Notes: a model not told the origin generated them from the letters alone. Counted from the stretch's first letter, positions 26,701 through 41,018 are shown. The stretch: 64,000 nt of DNA from Henricia sp. BOLD:AAB3569 (GCA_037783545.1 JBBELK010000167.1:806001-870000); one strand, 5' to 3'. Program-made: numbers and translations.

Positions 26701-26929
26701 AATTTCGCCTGCTTAAACAGCTCTATGTCGCAAACTTGTTTTGCAAATTTGAACAGTTTCCCGTTCAAACCGATCGAGTTATTGGCGAATGAAGCTAAAA
26801 CTCAATCTTGGCACACTAATTGTTGGCACAAACAGACGTCGCTTTCGGCGAATACTGCGTCTCGAACGGTCGTTATTTTGGAACTGAAGGAATTTCCAGA
26901 CAAACTTCCAATTTCGCCTGCTTAAACAG

Positions 26930-29900
26930 CTCTATGTCGCAAACTTGTTTTGCAAATTTGAACAGTTTCCCGTTCAAACCGACCGAGTTATTGGCGAATG
27001 AAGCTAAAACTCAATATCGGCACACTAATTGTTGGCACAAACAGACGTCGCTTTCGGCGAATACTGCGTCTCGAACGGTCGTTATTTTGGAACTGAAGGA
27101 ATTTCCAGACAAACTTCCAATTTTGCCTGCTTAAACAGCTCTATGTCGCAAACATGTTTTGCAAATTTGAACAGTTTCCAGTTCAAACCGATCGAGTTAT
27201 TGGCGAATGAAGCTAAAACTCAATCTTGGCACACTAATTGTTGGCACAAACAGACGTCGCTTTCGGCGAATACTGCGTCTCGAACGTTCGTTATTTTGGA
27301 ACTGAAGGAATTTCCAGACAAACTTCCAATTTTGCCTGCTTAAACAGCTCTATGTCGCAAACTTGTTTTGCAAATTTGAACAGTTTCCCGTTCAAACCGA
27401 CCGAGTTATTGGCGAATGAAGCTAAAACTCGCTGCCGGCACCCTAATTTTTGGCACAAACAGACGTCGCTTTCGGAAATACTGCGTCTCGAACGGTCGTT
27501 ATTTTGGAACTGAAGGAATTTCCAGACAAACTTCCAATTTTGCCTGCTTAAACAGCTCTATGTCGCAAACTTGTTTTGCAAATTTGAACAGTTTCCTGTT
27601 TAAACCGACCGAGTTATTGGCGAATGAAGCTAAAACTCAATCTTGGCACACTAATTGTTGGCACAAACAGACGTCGCTTTCGGCAAATACTGCGTCTCGA
27701 ACGGTCGTTATTTTGGAACTGAAGGAATTTCCAGACAAACTTCCAATTTTGCCTGCTTAAACAGCTCTATGTCGCAAACTTGTTTTGCAAATTTGAACAG
27801 TTTCCCGTTTAAACCGACCGAGTTATTGGCGAATGAAGCTAAAACTCAATCTTGGCACACTAATTGTTGGCACAAACAGACGTCGCTTTCGGCGTCTCGA
27901 ACGGTCGTTATTTTGGAACTGAAGGAATTTCCAGACAAACTTCCAATTTTGCCTGCTTAAACAGCTCTATGTCGCAAACTTGTTTTGCAAATTTGAACAG
28001 TTTCCCGTTCAAACCGACCGAGTTATTGGCGAATGAAGCTAAAACTCAATATCGGCACACTAATTGTTGGCACAAACAGACGTCGCTTTCGGCGAATACT
28101 GCGTCTCGAACGGTCGTTATTTTGGAACTGAAGGAATTTCCAGACAAACTTCCAATTTTGCCTGCTTAAACAGCTCTATGTCGCAAACATGTTTTGCAAA
28201 TTTGAACAGTTTCCAGTTCAAACCGATCGAGTTATTGGCGAATGAAGCTAAAACTCAATCTTGGCACACTAATTGTTGGCACAAACAGACGTCGCTTTCG
28301 GCGAATACTGCGTCTCGAACGTTCGTTATTTTGGAACTGAAGGAATTTCCAGACAAACTTCCAATTTTGCCTGCTTAAACAGCTCTATGTCGCAAACTTG
28401 TTTTGCAAATTTGAACAGTTTCCCGTTCAAACCGACCGAGTTATTGGCGAATGAAGCTAAAACTCGCTGCCGGCACCCTAATTTTTGGCACAAACAGACG
28501 TCGCTTTCGGCAAATACTGCGTCTCGAACGGTCGTTATTTTGGAACTGAAGGAATTTCCAGACAAACTTCCAATTTTGCCTGCTTAAACAGCTCTATGTC
28601 GCAAACTTGTTTTGCAAATTTGAACAGTTTCCCGTTTAAACCGACCGAGTTATTGGCGAATGAAGCTAAAACTCAATCTTGGCACACTAATTGTTGGCAC
28701 AAACAGACGTCGCTTTCGGCGAATACTGCGTCTCGAACGGTCGTTATTTTGGAACTGAAGGAATTTCCAGACAAACTTCCAATTTTGCCTGCTTAAACAG
28801 CTCTATGTCGCAAACTTGTTTTGCAAAATTGAACAGTTTCCCGTTCAAACTGACCGATTTATTGGCGAATGTAGCTAAAACTCAATCTCGGCACACTAAT
28901 TGTTGGCACAAACAGACGTCGTTTTCGGCGAATACTGCGTCTCGAACGTTCGTTATTTTGGAACTGAAGGAATTTCCAGACAAACTTCCAATTTTGCCTG
29001 CTTAAACAGCTCTATGTCGCAAACTTGTTTTGCAAATTTGAACAGTTTCCCGTTCAAACCGACCGAGTTATTGGCGAATGAAGCTAAAACTCAATCTTGG
29101 CACACTAATTGTTGGCACAAACAGACGTCGCTTTCGGCGAATACTGCGTCTCGAACGGTCGTTATTTTGGAACTGAAGGAATTTCCAGACAAACTTCCAA
29201 TTGTGCCTGCTTAAACAGCTCTATGTCGCAAACTTGTTTTGCAAATTTGAACAGTTTCCCGTTCAAACCGACCGAGTTATTGGCGAATGAAGCTAAAACT
29301 CAATCTTGGCACACTAATTGTTGGCACAAACAGACGTCGCTTTCGGCGGATACTGCGTCTCGAACGGTCGTTATTTTGGAACTGAAGGAATTTCCAGACA
29401 AACTTCCAATTTTGCCTGCTTAAACAGCTCTATGTCGCAAACTTGTTTTGCAAATTTGAACAGTTTCCCGTTCAAACCGACCGAGTTATTGGCGAATGAA
29501 GCTAAAACTCAATCTTGGCACACTAATTGTTGGCACAAACAGACGTCGCTTTCGGCGAATACTGCGTCTCGAACGGTCGTTATTTTGGAACTGAAGGAAT
29601 TTCCAGACAAACTTCCAATTGTGCCTGCTTAAACAGCTCTATGTCGCAAACTTGTTTTGCAAATTTGAACAGTTTCCCGTTTAAACCGACCGAGTTATTG
29701 GCGAATGAAGCTAAAACTCAATCTTGGCACACTAATTGTTGGCACAAACAGACGTCGCTTTCGGCGAATACTGCGTCTCGAACGGTCGTTATTTTGGAAC
29801 TGAAGGAATTTCCAGACAAACTTCCAATTTTGCCTGCTTAAACAGCTCTATGTCGCAAACTTGTTTTGCAAAATTGAACAGTTTCCCGTTCAAACTGACC

Positions 29901-30060
29901 GATTTATTGGCGAATGTAGCTAAAACTTGCTGCCGGTACACTAATTGTTGGCACAAACAGACGTCGCTTTCGGCGAATGCTGCGTCTCGAACGTTCGTTA
30001 TTTTGGAACTGAAGGAATTTCCAGACAAACTTCCAATTTTGCCTGCTTAAACAGCTCTAT
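26930..30060. repeat. Copy of the 19.4-22.8 kb block with a one-monomer deletion (offsets 7505 then 7296)
   Basis: From about 26.93 to 28.87 kb the order matches 19.42-21.37 kb at an offset of 7505. From about 28.88 to 30.06 kb it matches 21.58-22.77 kb at an offset of 7296. The change is exactly 209 bp and falls inside a chimeric monomer at about 28797-29005. This records an in-register exchange that removed one unit. Confidence 0.88.
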
Positions 30061-30099
30061 GTCGCAAACTTGTTTTGCCAATTTGAACAGTTTCCCGTT

Positions 30100-31400
30100 C
30101 AAACCGACCGAGTTATTGGCGAATGAAGCTAAAACTCAATATCGGCACACTAATTGTTGGCACAAACAGACGTCGCTTTCGGCAAATCTTGCGTCTCGAA
30201 CGGTCGTTATTTTGGAACTGAAGGAATTTCCAGACAAACTTCCAATTTTGCCTGCTTAAACAGCTCTATGTCGCAAACTTGTTTTGCAAATTTGAACAGT
30301 TTCCCGTTTAAACCGACCGAGTTATTGGCGAATGAAGCTAAAACTCAATCTTGGCACACTAATTGTTGGCACAAACAGACGTCGCTTTCGGCGAATACTG
30401 CGTCTCGAACGGTCGTTATTTTGGAACTGAAGGAATTTCCAGACAAACTTCCAATTTTGCCTGCTTAAACAGCTCTATGTCGCAAACTTGTTTTGCAAAT
30501 TTGAACAGTTTCCCGTTCAAACCGACCGAGTTATTGGCGAATGTAGCTAAAACTTGCTGCCGGCACACTAATGTTTGGCACAAACAGACGTCGCTTTCGG
30601 CGAATACTGCGTCTCGAACGGTCGTTATTTTGGAACTGAAGGAATTTCCAGACAAACTTCAAATTTTGGCTGCTTAAACAGCTCTATGTCGCAAACTTGT
30701 TTTGCAAATTTGAACAGTTTCCCGTTCAAACTGACCGAGTTATTGGCGAATGAAGCTAAAACTCAATCTCGGCACACTAATTGTTGGCACAAACAGACGT
30801 CGTTTTCGGCGAATACTGCGTCTCGAACGTTCGTTATTTTGGAACTGAAGGAATTTCCAGACAAACTTCAAATTTTGCCTGCTTAAACAGCTCTATGTCG
30901 CAAACTTGTTTTGCAAATTTGAACAATTTCCCGTTCAAACTGACCGAGTTATTGGCGAATGTAATTAAAACTCGCTGCCGGCACACTAATTTTTTGCACA
31001 AACAGACGTCGCTTTCGGCGAATACTGCGTCTCGAACGGTCGTTATTTTGGAACTGAAGGAATTTCCAGACAAACTTCCAATTTTGGCTGCTTAAACAGC
31101 TCTATGTCGCAAACTTGTTTTGCAAATTTGAACAGTTTCCCGTTCAAACTGACCGAGTTATTGGCGAATGAAGCTAAAACTCAATCTTGGCACACTAATT
31201 GTTGTCACAAACAGACGTCGCTTTCGACGAATACTGCGTCTCGAACGGTCGTTATTTTGGAACTGAAGGAATTTCCAGACAAACTTCCAATTTTGCCTGC
31301 TTAAACAGCCCGATGTCGCAAACTTGTTTTGAAAATTTGAACAGTTTCCCGTTCAAACCGACCGAGTTATTGGCGAATGAAGCTAAAACTCAATCTCGGC
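30100..31400. repeat. Paralogous empty site of the transposon insertion
   Basis: The left part matches the left flank of transposon copy 1 (offset 10241). The right part, from 30781 on, matches the right flank from 42282 on (offset 11501). The difference is 1260 bp, which is the 1257-bp element plus one 3-bp duplication. The single TAA at 30778-30780 is the unduplicated target. Minor differences exist, such as an AACAATTTCC variant near 30926. This region therefore shows the pre-insertion arrangement. Confidence 0.9.
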
Positions 31401-34400
31401 ACACTAATTGTTGGCACAAACAGACGTCGTTTTCGGCGAATACTGCGTCTCGAACGTTCGTTATTTTGGAACTGAAGGAATTTCCAGACAAACTTCAAAT
31501 TTTGCCTGCTTAAACAGCTCTATGTCGCAAACTTGTTTTGCAAATTTGAACAGTTTCCCGTTCAAACCGACCGAGTTATTGGCGAATGAAGCTAAAACTC
31601 GCTGCCGGCACCCTAATTTTTGGCACAAACAGACGTCGCTTTCGGCAAATACTGCGTCTCGAACGGTCGTTATTTTGGAACTGAAGGAATTTCCAGACAA
31701 ACTTCCAATTTTGCCTGCTTAAACAGCTCTATGTCGCAAACTTGTTTTGCAAATTTGAACAGTTTCCCGTTTAAACCGACCGAGTTATTGGCGAATGAAG
31801 CTAAAACTCAATCTTGGCACACTAATTGTTGGCACAAACAGACGTCGCTTTCGGCGAATACTGCGTCTCGAACGGTCGTTATTTTGGAACTGAAGGAATT
31901 TCCAGACAAACTTCCAATTTTGCCTGCTTAAACAGCTCTATGTCGCAAACTTCTTTTGCAAATTTGAACAGTTTCCCGTTTAAACCGACCGAGTTATTGG
32001 CGAATGAAGCTAAAACTCAATCTTGGCACACTAATTGTTGGCACAAACAGACGTCGCTTTCGGCGAATACTGCGTCTCGAACGGTCGTTATTTTGGAACT
32101 GAAGGAATTTCCAGACAAACTTCCAATTTTGCCTGCTTAAACAGCTCTATGTCGCAAACTTGTTTTGCAAAATTGAACAGTTTCCCGTTCAAACTGACCG
32201 ATTTATTGGCGAATGTAGCTAAAACTTGCTGCCGGTACACTAATTGTTGGCACAAACAGACGTCGCTTTCGGCGAATGCTGCGTCTCGAACGTTCGTTAT
32301 TTTGGAACTGAAGGAATTTCCAGACAAACTTCCAATTTTGCCTGCTTAAACAGCTCTATGTCGCAAACTTGTTTTGCAAATTTGAACAGTTTCCCGTTCA
32401 AACCGACCGAGTTATTGGCGAATGAAGCTAAAACTCAATCTTGGCACACTAATTGTTGGCACAAACAGACGTCGCTTTCGGCGAATACTGCGTCTCGAAC
32501 GGTCGTTATTTTGGAACTGAAGGAATTTCCAGACAAACTTCCAATTGTGCCTGCTTAAACAGCTCTATGTCGCAAACTTGTTTTGCAAATTTGAACAGTT
32601 TCCCGTTCAAACCGACCGAGTTATTGGCGAATGAAGCTAAAACTCAATCTTGGCACACTAATTGTTGGCACAAACAGACGTCGCTTTCGGCGGATACTGC
32701 GTCTCGAACGGTCGTTATTTTGGAACTGAAGGAATTTCCAGACAAACTTCCAATTTTGCCTGCTTAAACAGCTCTATGTCGCAAACTTGTTTTGCAAATT
32801 TGAACAGTTTCCCGTTCAAACCGACCGAGTTATTGGCGAATGAAACTAAAACTCGCTGCCGGCACCCTAATTTTTGGCACAAACAGACGTCGCTTTCGGC
32901 AAATACTGCGTCTCGAACGGTCGTTATTTTGGAACTGAAGGAATTTCCAGACAAACTTCCAATTTTGCCTGCTTAAACAGCTCTATGTCGCAAACTTGTT
33001 TTGCAAAATTGAACAGTTTCCCGTTCAAACTGACCGATTTATTGGCGAATGTAGCTAAAACTTGCTGCCGGTACACTAATTGTTGGCACAAACAGACGTC
33101 GCTTTCGGCGAATGCTGCGTCTCGAACGTTCGTTATTTTGGAACTGAAGGAATTTCCAGACAAACTTCCAATTTTGCCTGCTTAAACAGCTCTATGTCGC
33201 AAACTTGTTTTGCAAATTTGAACAGTTTCCCGTTCAAACTGACCGAGTTATTGGCGAATGAAGCTAAAACTCAATCTCGGCACACTAATTGTTGGCACAA
33301 ACAGACGTCGTTTTCGGCGAATACTGCGTCTCGAACGTTCGTTATTTTGGAACTGAAGGAATTTCCAGACAAACTTCCAATTTTGCCTGCTTAAACAGCT
33401 CTATGTCGCAAACTTGTTTTGCAAATTTGAACAGTTTCCCGTTCAAACTGACCGAGTTATTGGCGAATGTAATTAAAACTCGCTGCCGGCACACTAATTT
33501 TTTGCACAAACAGACGTCGCTTTCGGCGAATACTGCGTCTCGAACGGTCGTTATTTTGGAACTGAAGGAATTTCCAGACAAACTTCCAATTTTGGCTGCT
33601 TAAACAGCTCTATGTCGCAAACTTGTTTTGCAAATTTGAACAGTTTCCCGTTCAAACTGACCGAGTTATTGGCGAATGAAGCTAAAACTCAATCTTGGCA
33701 CACTAATTGTTGTCACAAACAGACGTCGCTTTCGACGAATACTGCGTCTCGAACGGTCGTTATTTTGGAACTGAAGGAATTTCCAGACAAACTTCCAATT
33801 TTGCCTGCTTAAACAGCTCTATGTCGCAAACTTGTTTTGAAAATTTGAACAGTTTCCCGTTCAAACCGACCGAGTTATTGGCGAATGAAGCTAAAACTCA
33901 ATCTCGGCACACTAATTGTTGGCACAAACAGACGTCGTTTTCGGCGAATACTGCGTCTCGAACGTTCGTTATTTTGGAACTGAAGGAATTTCCAGACAAA
34001 CTTCAAATTTTGCCTGCTTAAACAGCTCTATGTCGCAAACTTGTTTTGCAAATTTGAACAGTTTCCCGTTCAAACCGACCGAGTTATTGGCGAATGAAGC
34101 TAAAACTCGCTGCCGGCACCCTAATTTTTGGCACAAACAGACGTCGCTTTCGGCAAATACTGCGTCTCGAACGGTCGTTATTTTGGAACTGAAGGAATTT
34201 CCAGACAAACTTCCAATTTTGCCTGCTTAAACAGCTCTATGTCGCAAACTTGTTTTGCAAATTTGAACAGTTTCCCGTTTAAACCGACCGAGTTATTGGC
34301 GAATGAAGCTAAAACTCAATCTTGGCACACTAATTGTTGGCACAAACAGACGTCGCTTTCGGCAAATACTGCGTCTCGAACGGTCGTTATTTTGGAACTG

Positions 34401-37400
34401 AAGGAATTTCCAGACAAACTTCCAATTTTGCCTGCTTAAACAGCTCTATGTCGCAAACTTGTTTTGCAAATTTGAACAGTTTCCCGTTTAAACCGACCGA
34501 GTTATTGGCGAATGAAGCTAAAACTCAATCTTGGCACACTAATTGTTGGCACAAACAGACGTCGCTTTCGGCGAATACTGCGTCTCGAACGGTCGTTATT
34601 TTGGAACTGAAGGAATTTCCAGACAAACTTCCAATTTTGCCTGCTTAAACAGCTCTATGTCGCAAACTTGTTTTGCAAAATTGAACAGTTTCCCGTTCAA
34701 ACTGACCGATTTATTGGCGAATGTAGCTAAAACTTGCTGCCGGTACACTAATTGTTGGCACAAACAGACGTCGCTTTCGGCGAATGCTGCGTCTCGAACG
34801 TTCGTTATTTTGGAACTGAAGGAATTTCCAGACAAACTTCCAATTTTGCCTGCTTAAACAGCTCTATGTCGCAAACTTGTTTTGCAAATTTGAACAGTTT
34901 CCCGTTCAAACCGACCGAGTTATTGGCGAATGAAGCTAAAACTCGCTGCCGGCACCCTAATTTTTGGCACAAACAGACGTCGCTTTCGGCAAATACTGCG
35001 TCTCGAACGGTCGTTATTTTGGAACTGAAGGAATTTCCAGACAAACTTCCAATTTTGCCTGCTTAAACAGCTCTATGTCGCAAACTTGTTTTGCAAATTT
35101 GAACAGTTTCCCGTTTAAACCGACCGAGTTATTGGCGAATGAAGCTAAAACTCAATCTTGGCACACTAATTGTTGGCACAAACAGACGTCGCTTTCGGCA
35201 AATACTGCGTCTCGAACGGTCGTTATTTTGGAACTGAAGGAATTTCCAGACAAACTTCCAATTTTGCCTGCTTAAACAGCTCTATGTCGCAAACTTGTTT
35301 TGCAAATTTGAACAGTTTCCCGTTTAAACCGACCGAGTTATTGGCGAATGAAGCTAAAACTCAATCTTGGCACACTAATTGTTGGCACAAACAGACGTCG
35401 CTTTCGGCGAATACTGCGTCTCGAACGGTCGTTATTTTGGAACTGAAGGAATTTCCAGACAAACTTCCAATTTTGCCTGCTTAAACAGCTCTATGTCGCA
35501 AACTTGTTTTGCAAAATTGAACAGTTTCCCGTTCAAACTGACCGATTTATTGGCGAATGTAGCTAAAACTTGCTGCCGGTACACTAATTGTTGGCACAAA
35601 CAGACGTCGCTTTCGGCGAATGCTGCGTCTCGAACGTTCGTTATTTTGGAACTGAAGGAATTTCCAGACAAACTTCCAATTTTGCCTGCTTAAACAGCTC
35701 TATGTCGCAAACTTGTTTTGCAAATTTGAACAGTTTCCCGTTCAAACCGACCGAGTTATTGGCGAATGAAGCTAAAACTCAATCTTGGCACACTAATTGT
35801 TGGCACAAACAGACGTCGCTTTCGGCGAATACTGCGTCTCGAACGGTCGTTATTTTGGAACTGAAGGAATTTCCAGACAAACTTCCAATTGTGCCTGCTT
35901 AAACAGCTCTATGTCGCAAACTTGTTTTGCAAATTTGAACAGTTTCCCGTTCAAACCGACCGAGTTATTGGCGAATGAAGCTAAAACTCAATCTTGGCAC
36001 ACTAATTGTTGGCACAAACAGACGTCGCTTTCGGCGGATACTGCGTCTCGAACGGTCGTTATTTTGGAACTGAAGGAATTTCCAGACAAACTTCCAATTT
36101 TGCCTGCTTAAACAGCTCTATGTCGCAAACTTGTTTTGCAAATTTGAACAGTTTCCCGTTCAAACCGACCGAGTTATTGGCGAATGAAACTAAAACTCGC
36201 TGCCGGCACCCTAATTTTTGGCACAAACAGACGTCGCTTTCGGCAAATACTGCGTCTCGAACGGTCGTTATTTTGGAACTGAAGGAATTTCCAGACAAAC
36301 TTCCAATTTTGCCTGCTTAAACAGCTCTATGTCGCAAACTTGTTTTGCAAAATTGAACAGTTTCCCGTTCAAACTGACCGATTTATTGGCGAATGTAGCT
36401 AAAACTTGCTGCCGGTACACTAATTGTTGGCACAAACAGACGTCGCTTTCGGCGAATGCTGCGTCTCGAACGTTCGTTATTTTGGAACTGAAGGAATTTC
36501 CAGACAAACTTTCAATTTTGCCTGCTTAAACAGCTCTATGTCGCAAACTTGTTTTGCAAATTTGAACAGTTTCCCGTTCAAACTGACCGAGTTATTGGCG
36601 AATGAAGCTAAAACTCAATCTCGGCACACTAATTGTTGGCACAAACAGACGTCGTTTTCGGCGAATACTGCGTCTCGAACGTTCGTTATTTTGGAACTGA
36701 AGGAATTTCCAGACAAACTTCCAATTTTGCCTGCTTAAACAGCTCTATGTCGCAAACTTGTTTTGCAAATTTGAACAGTTTCCCGTTCAAACTGACCGAG
36801 TTATTGGCGAATGTAATTAAAACTCGCTGCCGGCACACTAATTTTTTGCACAAACAGACGTCGCTTTCGGCGAATACTGCGTCTCGAACGGTCGTTATTT
36901 TGGAACTGAAGGAATTTCCAGACAAACTTCCAATTTTGGCTGCTTAAACAGCTCTATGTCGCAAACTTGTTTTGCAAATTTGAACAGTTTCCCGTTCAAA
37001 CTGACCGAGTTATTGGCGAATGAAGCTAAAACTCAATCTTGGCACACTAATTGTTGTCACAAACAGACGTCGCTTTCGACGAATACTGCGTCTCGAACGG
37101 TCGTTATTTTGGAACTGAAGGAATTTCCAGACAAACTTCCAATTTTGCCTGCTTAAACAGCTCTATGTCGCAAACTTGTTTTGAAAATTTGAACAGTTTC
37201 CCGTTCAAACCGACCGAGTTATTGGCGAATGAAGCTAAAACTCAATCTCGGCACACTAATTGTTGGCACAAACAGACGTCGTTTTCGGCGAATACTGCGT
37301 CTCGAACGTTCGTTATTTTGGAACTGAAGGAATTTCCAGACAAACTTCAAATTTTGCCTGCTTAAACAGCTCTATGTCGCAAACTTGTTTTGCAAATTTG

Positions 37401-38600
37401 AACAGTTTCCCGTTCAAACCGACCGAGTTATTGGCGAATGAAGCTAAAACTCGCTGCCGGCACCCTAATTTTTGGCACAAACAGACGTCGCTTTCGGCAA
37501 ATACTGCGTCTCGAACGGTCGTTATTTTGGAACTGAAGGAATTTCCAGACAAACTTCCAATTTTGCCTGCTTAAACAGCTCTATGTCGCAAACTTGTTTT
37601 GCAAATTTGAACAGTTTCCCGTTTAAACCGACCGAGTTATTGGCGAATGAAGCTAAAACTCAATCTTGGCACACTAATTGTTGGCACAAACAGACGTCGC
37701 TTTCGGCGAATACTGCGTCTCGAACGGTCGTTATTTTGGAACTGAAGGAATTTCCAGACAAACTTCCAATTTTGCCTGCTTAAACAGCTCTATGTCGCAA
37801 ACTTGTTTTGCAAATTTGAACAGTTTCCCGTTTAAACCGACCGAGTTATTGGCGAATGAAGCTAAAACTCAATCTTGGCACACTAATTGTTGGCACAAAC
37901 AGACGTCGCTTTCGGCGAATACTGCGTCTCGAACGGTCGTTATTTTGGAACTGAAGGAATTTCCAGACAAACTTCCAATTTTGCCTGCTTAAACAGCTCT
38001 ATGTCGCAAACTTGTTTTGCAAAATTGAACAGTTTCCCGTTCAAACTGACCGATTTATTGGCGAATGTAGCTAAAACTTGCTGCCGGTACACAAATTGTT
38101 GGCACAAACAGACGTCGCTTTCGGCGAATGCTGCGTCTCGAACGTTCGTTATTTTGGAACTGAAGGAATTTCCAGACAAACTTCCAATTTTGCCTGCTTA
38201 AACAGCTCTATGTCGCAAACTTGTTTTGCAAATTTGAACAGTTTCCCGTTCAAACCGACCGAGTTATTGGCGAATGAAGCTAAAACTCAATCTCGGCACA
38301 CTAATTGTTGGCACAAACAGACGTCGTTTTCGGCGAATACTGCGTCTCGAACGTTCGTTATTTTGGAACTGAAGGAATTTCCAGACAAACTTCCAATTTT
38401 GCCTGCTTAAACAGCTCTATGTCGCAAACTTGTTTTGCAAATTTGAACAGTTTCCCGTTCAAACCGACCGAGTTATTGGCGAATGAAGCTAAAACTCAAT
38501 CTTGGCACACTAATTGTTGGCACAAACAGACGTCGCTTTCGGCGAATACTGCGTCTCGAACGGTCGTTATTTTGGAACTGAAGGAATTTCCAGACAAACT
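30830..38600. repeat. Nested 2508-bp (12-mer), 836-bp (4-mer) and 3344-bp duplications
   Basis: The monomer order from about 30.83 kb recurs at 33.34 kb (offset 2508, twelve full-length monomers). Units from about 34.1 kb recur at about 34.96 kb (offset 836, four monomers). Units from about 32.0-34.35 kb recur at about 35.35-37.7 kb (offset 3344 = 2508 + 836). The additive offsets indicate a 4-mer expansion inside a duplicated 12-mer. Small differences include TGTCGCAAACTTCTTTTGC near 31953 and CCCGATGTCG near 31310. Confidence 0.8.
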
Positions 38601-39139
38601 TCCAATTGTGCCTGCTTAAACAGCTCTATGTCGCAAACTTGTTTTGCAAATTTGAACAGTTTCCCGTTCAAACCGACCGAGTTATTGGCGAATGAAGCTA
38701 AAACTCAATCTTGGCACACTAATTGTTGGCACAAACAGACGTCGCTTTCGGCGGATACTGCGTCTCGAACGGTCGTTATTTTGGAACTGAAGGAATTTCC
38801 AGACAAACTTCCAATTTTGCCTGCTTAAACAGCTCTATGTCGCAAACTTGTTTTGCAAATTTGAACAGTTTCCCGTTCAAACCGACCGAGTTATTGGCGA
38901 ATGAAACTAAAACTCGCTGCCGGCACCCTAATTTTTGGCACAAACAGACGTCGCTTTCGGCAAATACTGCGTCTCGAACGGTCGTTATTTTGGAACTGAA
39001 GGAATTTCCAGACAAACTTCCAATTTTGCCTGCTTAAACAGCTCTATGTCGCAAACTTGTTTTGCAAATTTGAACAGTTTCCCGTTTAAACCGACCGAGT
39101 TATTGGCGAATGAAGCTAAAACTCAATCTTGGCACACTA

Positions 39140-41018
39140 ATTGTTGGCACAAACAGACGTCGCTTTCGGCGAATACTGCGTCTCGAACGGTCGTTATTTT
39201 GGAACTGAAGGAATTTCCAGACAAACTTCCAATTTTGCCTGCTTAAACAGCTCTATGTCGCAAACTTGTTTTGCAAAATTGAACAGTTTCCCGTTCAAAC
39301 TGACCGATTTATTGGCGAATGTAGCTAAAACTTGCTGCCGGTACACTAATTGTTGGCACAAACAGACGTCGCTTTCGGCGAATGCTGCGTCTCGAACGTT
39401 CGTTATTTTGGAACTGAAGGAATTTCCAGACAAACTTCCAATTTTGCCTGCTTAAACAGCTCTATGTCGCAAACTTGTTTTGCAAATTTGAACAGTTTCC
39501 CGTTCAAACCGACCGAGTTATTGGCGAATGAAGCTAAAACTCAATCTCGGCACACTAATTGTTGGCACAAACAGACGTCGTTTTCGGCGAATACTGCGTC
39601 TCGAACGTTCGTTATTTTGGAACTGAAGGAATTTCCAGACAAACTTCCAATTTTGCCTGCTTAAACAGCTCTATGTCGCAAACTTGTTTTGCAAATTTGA
39701 ACAGTTTCCCGTTCAAACCGACCGAGTTATTGGCGAATGAAGCTAAAACTCAATCTTGGCACACTAATTGTTGGCACAAACAGACGTCGCTTTCGGCGAA
39801 TACTGCGTCTCGAACGGTCGTTATTTTGGAACTGAAGGAATTTCCAGACAAACTTCCAATTTTGCCTGCTTAAACAGCTCTATGTCGCAAACTTGTTTTG
39901 CAAATTTGAACAGTTTCCCGTTCAAACCGACCGAGTTATTGGCGAATGAAGCTGAAACTCAATCTTGGCACACTAATTGTTGGCACAAACAGACGTCGCT
40001 TTCGGCGGATACTGCGTCTCGAACGGTCGTTATTTTGGAACTGAAGGAATTTCCAGACAAACTTCCAATTTTGCCTGCTTAAACAGCTCTATGTCGCAAA
40101 CTTGTTTTGCAAATTTGAACAGTTTCCCGTTCAAACTGACCGATTTATTGGCGAATGTAGCTAAAACTTGCTGCCGGCACACTAATTGTTGGCACAAACA
40201 GACGTCGCTTTCGGCGAATGCTGCGTCTCGAACGTTCGTTATTTTGGAACTGAAGGAATTTCCAGACAAACTTCCAATTTTGCCTGCTTAAACAGCTCTA
40301 TGTCGCAAACTTGTTTTGCAAATTTGAACAGTTTCCCGTTCAAACTGACCGATTTATTGGCGAATGTAGCTAAAACTCAATATCGGCACACTAATTGTTG
40401 GCACAAACAGACGTCGCTTTCGGCAAATCTTGCGTCTCGAACGGTCGTTATTTTGGAACTGAAGGAATTTCCAGACAAACTTCCAATTTTGCCTGCTTAA
40501 ACAGCTCTATGTCGCAAACTTGTTTTGCAAATTTGAACAGTTTCCCGTTTAAACCGACCGAGTTATTGGCGAATGAAGCTAAAACTCAATCTTGGCACAC
40601 TAATTGTTGGCACAAACAGACGTCGCTTTCGGCGAATACTGCGTCTCGAACGGTCGTTATTTTGGAACTGAAGGAATTTCCAGACAAACTTCCAATTTTG
40701 CCTGCTTAAACAGCTCTATGTCGCAAACTTGTTTTGCAAATTTGAACAGTTTCCCGTTCAAACCGACCGAGTTATTGGCGAATGTAGCTAAAACTTGCTG
40801 CCGGCACACTAATGTTTGGCACAAACAGACGTCGCTTTCGGCGAATACTGCGTCTCGAACGGTCGTTATTTTGGAACTGAAGGAATTTCCAGACAAACTT
40901 CCAATTTTGGCTGCTTAAACAGCTCTATGTCGCAAACTTGTTTTGCAAATTTGAACAGTTTCCCGTTCAAACTGACCGAGTTATTGGCGAATGAAGCTAA
41001 AACTCAATCTCGGCACAC
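39140..41018. repeat. Dispersed copy of the 22.4-24.3 kb block (offset 16701), left flank of transposon copy 1
   Basis: Nine consecutive monomers repeat those at about 22.44-24.32 kb at an offset of 16701. They include a unit with GCTGAAACTC, a unit with CAAATCTTGCG and a unit with ACTAATGTTTGG. The match runs up to the transposon insertion point, so the corresponding place near 24.32 kb is an uninterrupted relative of the target monomer. Confidence 0.85.

Noticed and set aside
1..41000. Hundreds of 91-114 aa plus-strand open frames with near-identical products
   Set aside because: 209 is not a multiple of three, so each frame covers about 1.5 monomers and reads the same DNA twice in two frames. 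Many start at TTG rather than ATG, and the 208- and 200-bp units break or re-join frames freely. Variants ignore codon position. They are repeat by-products.
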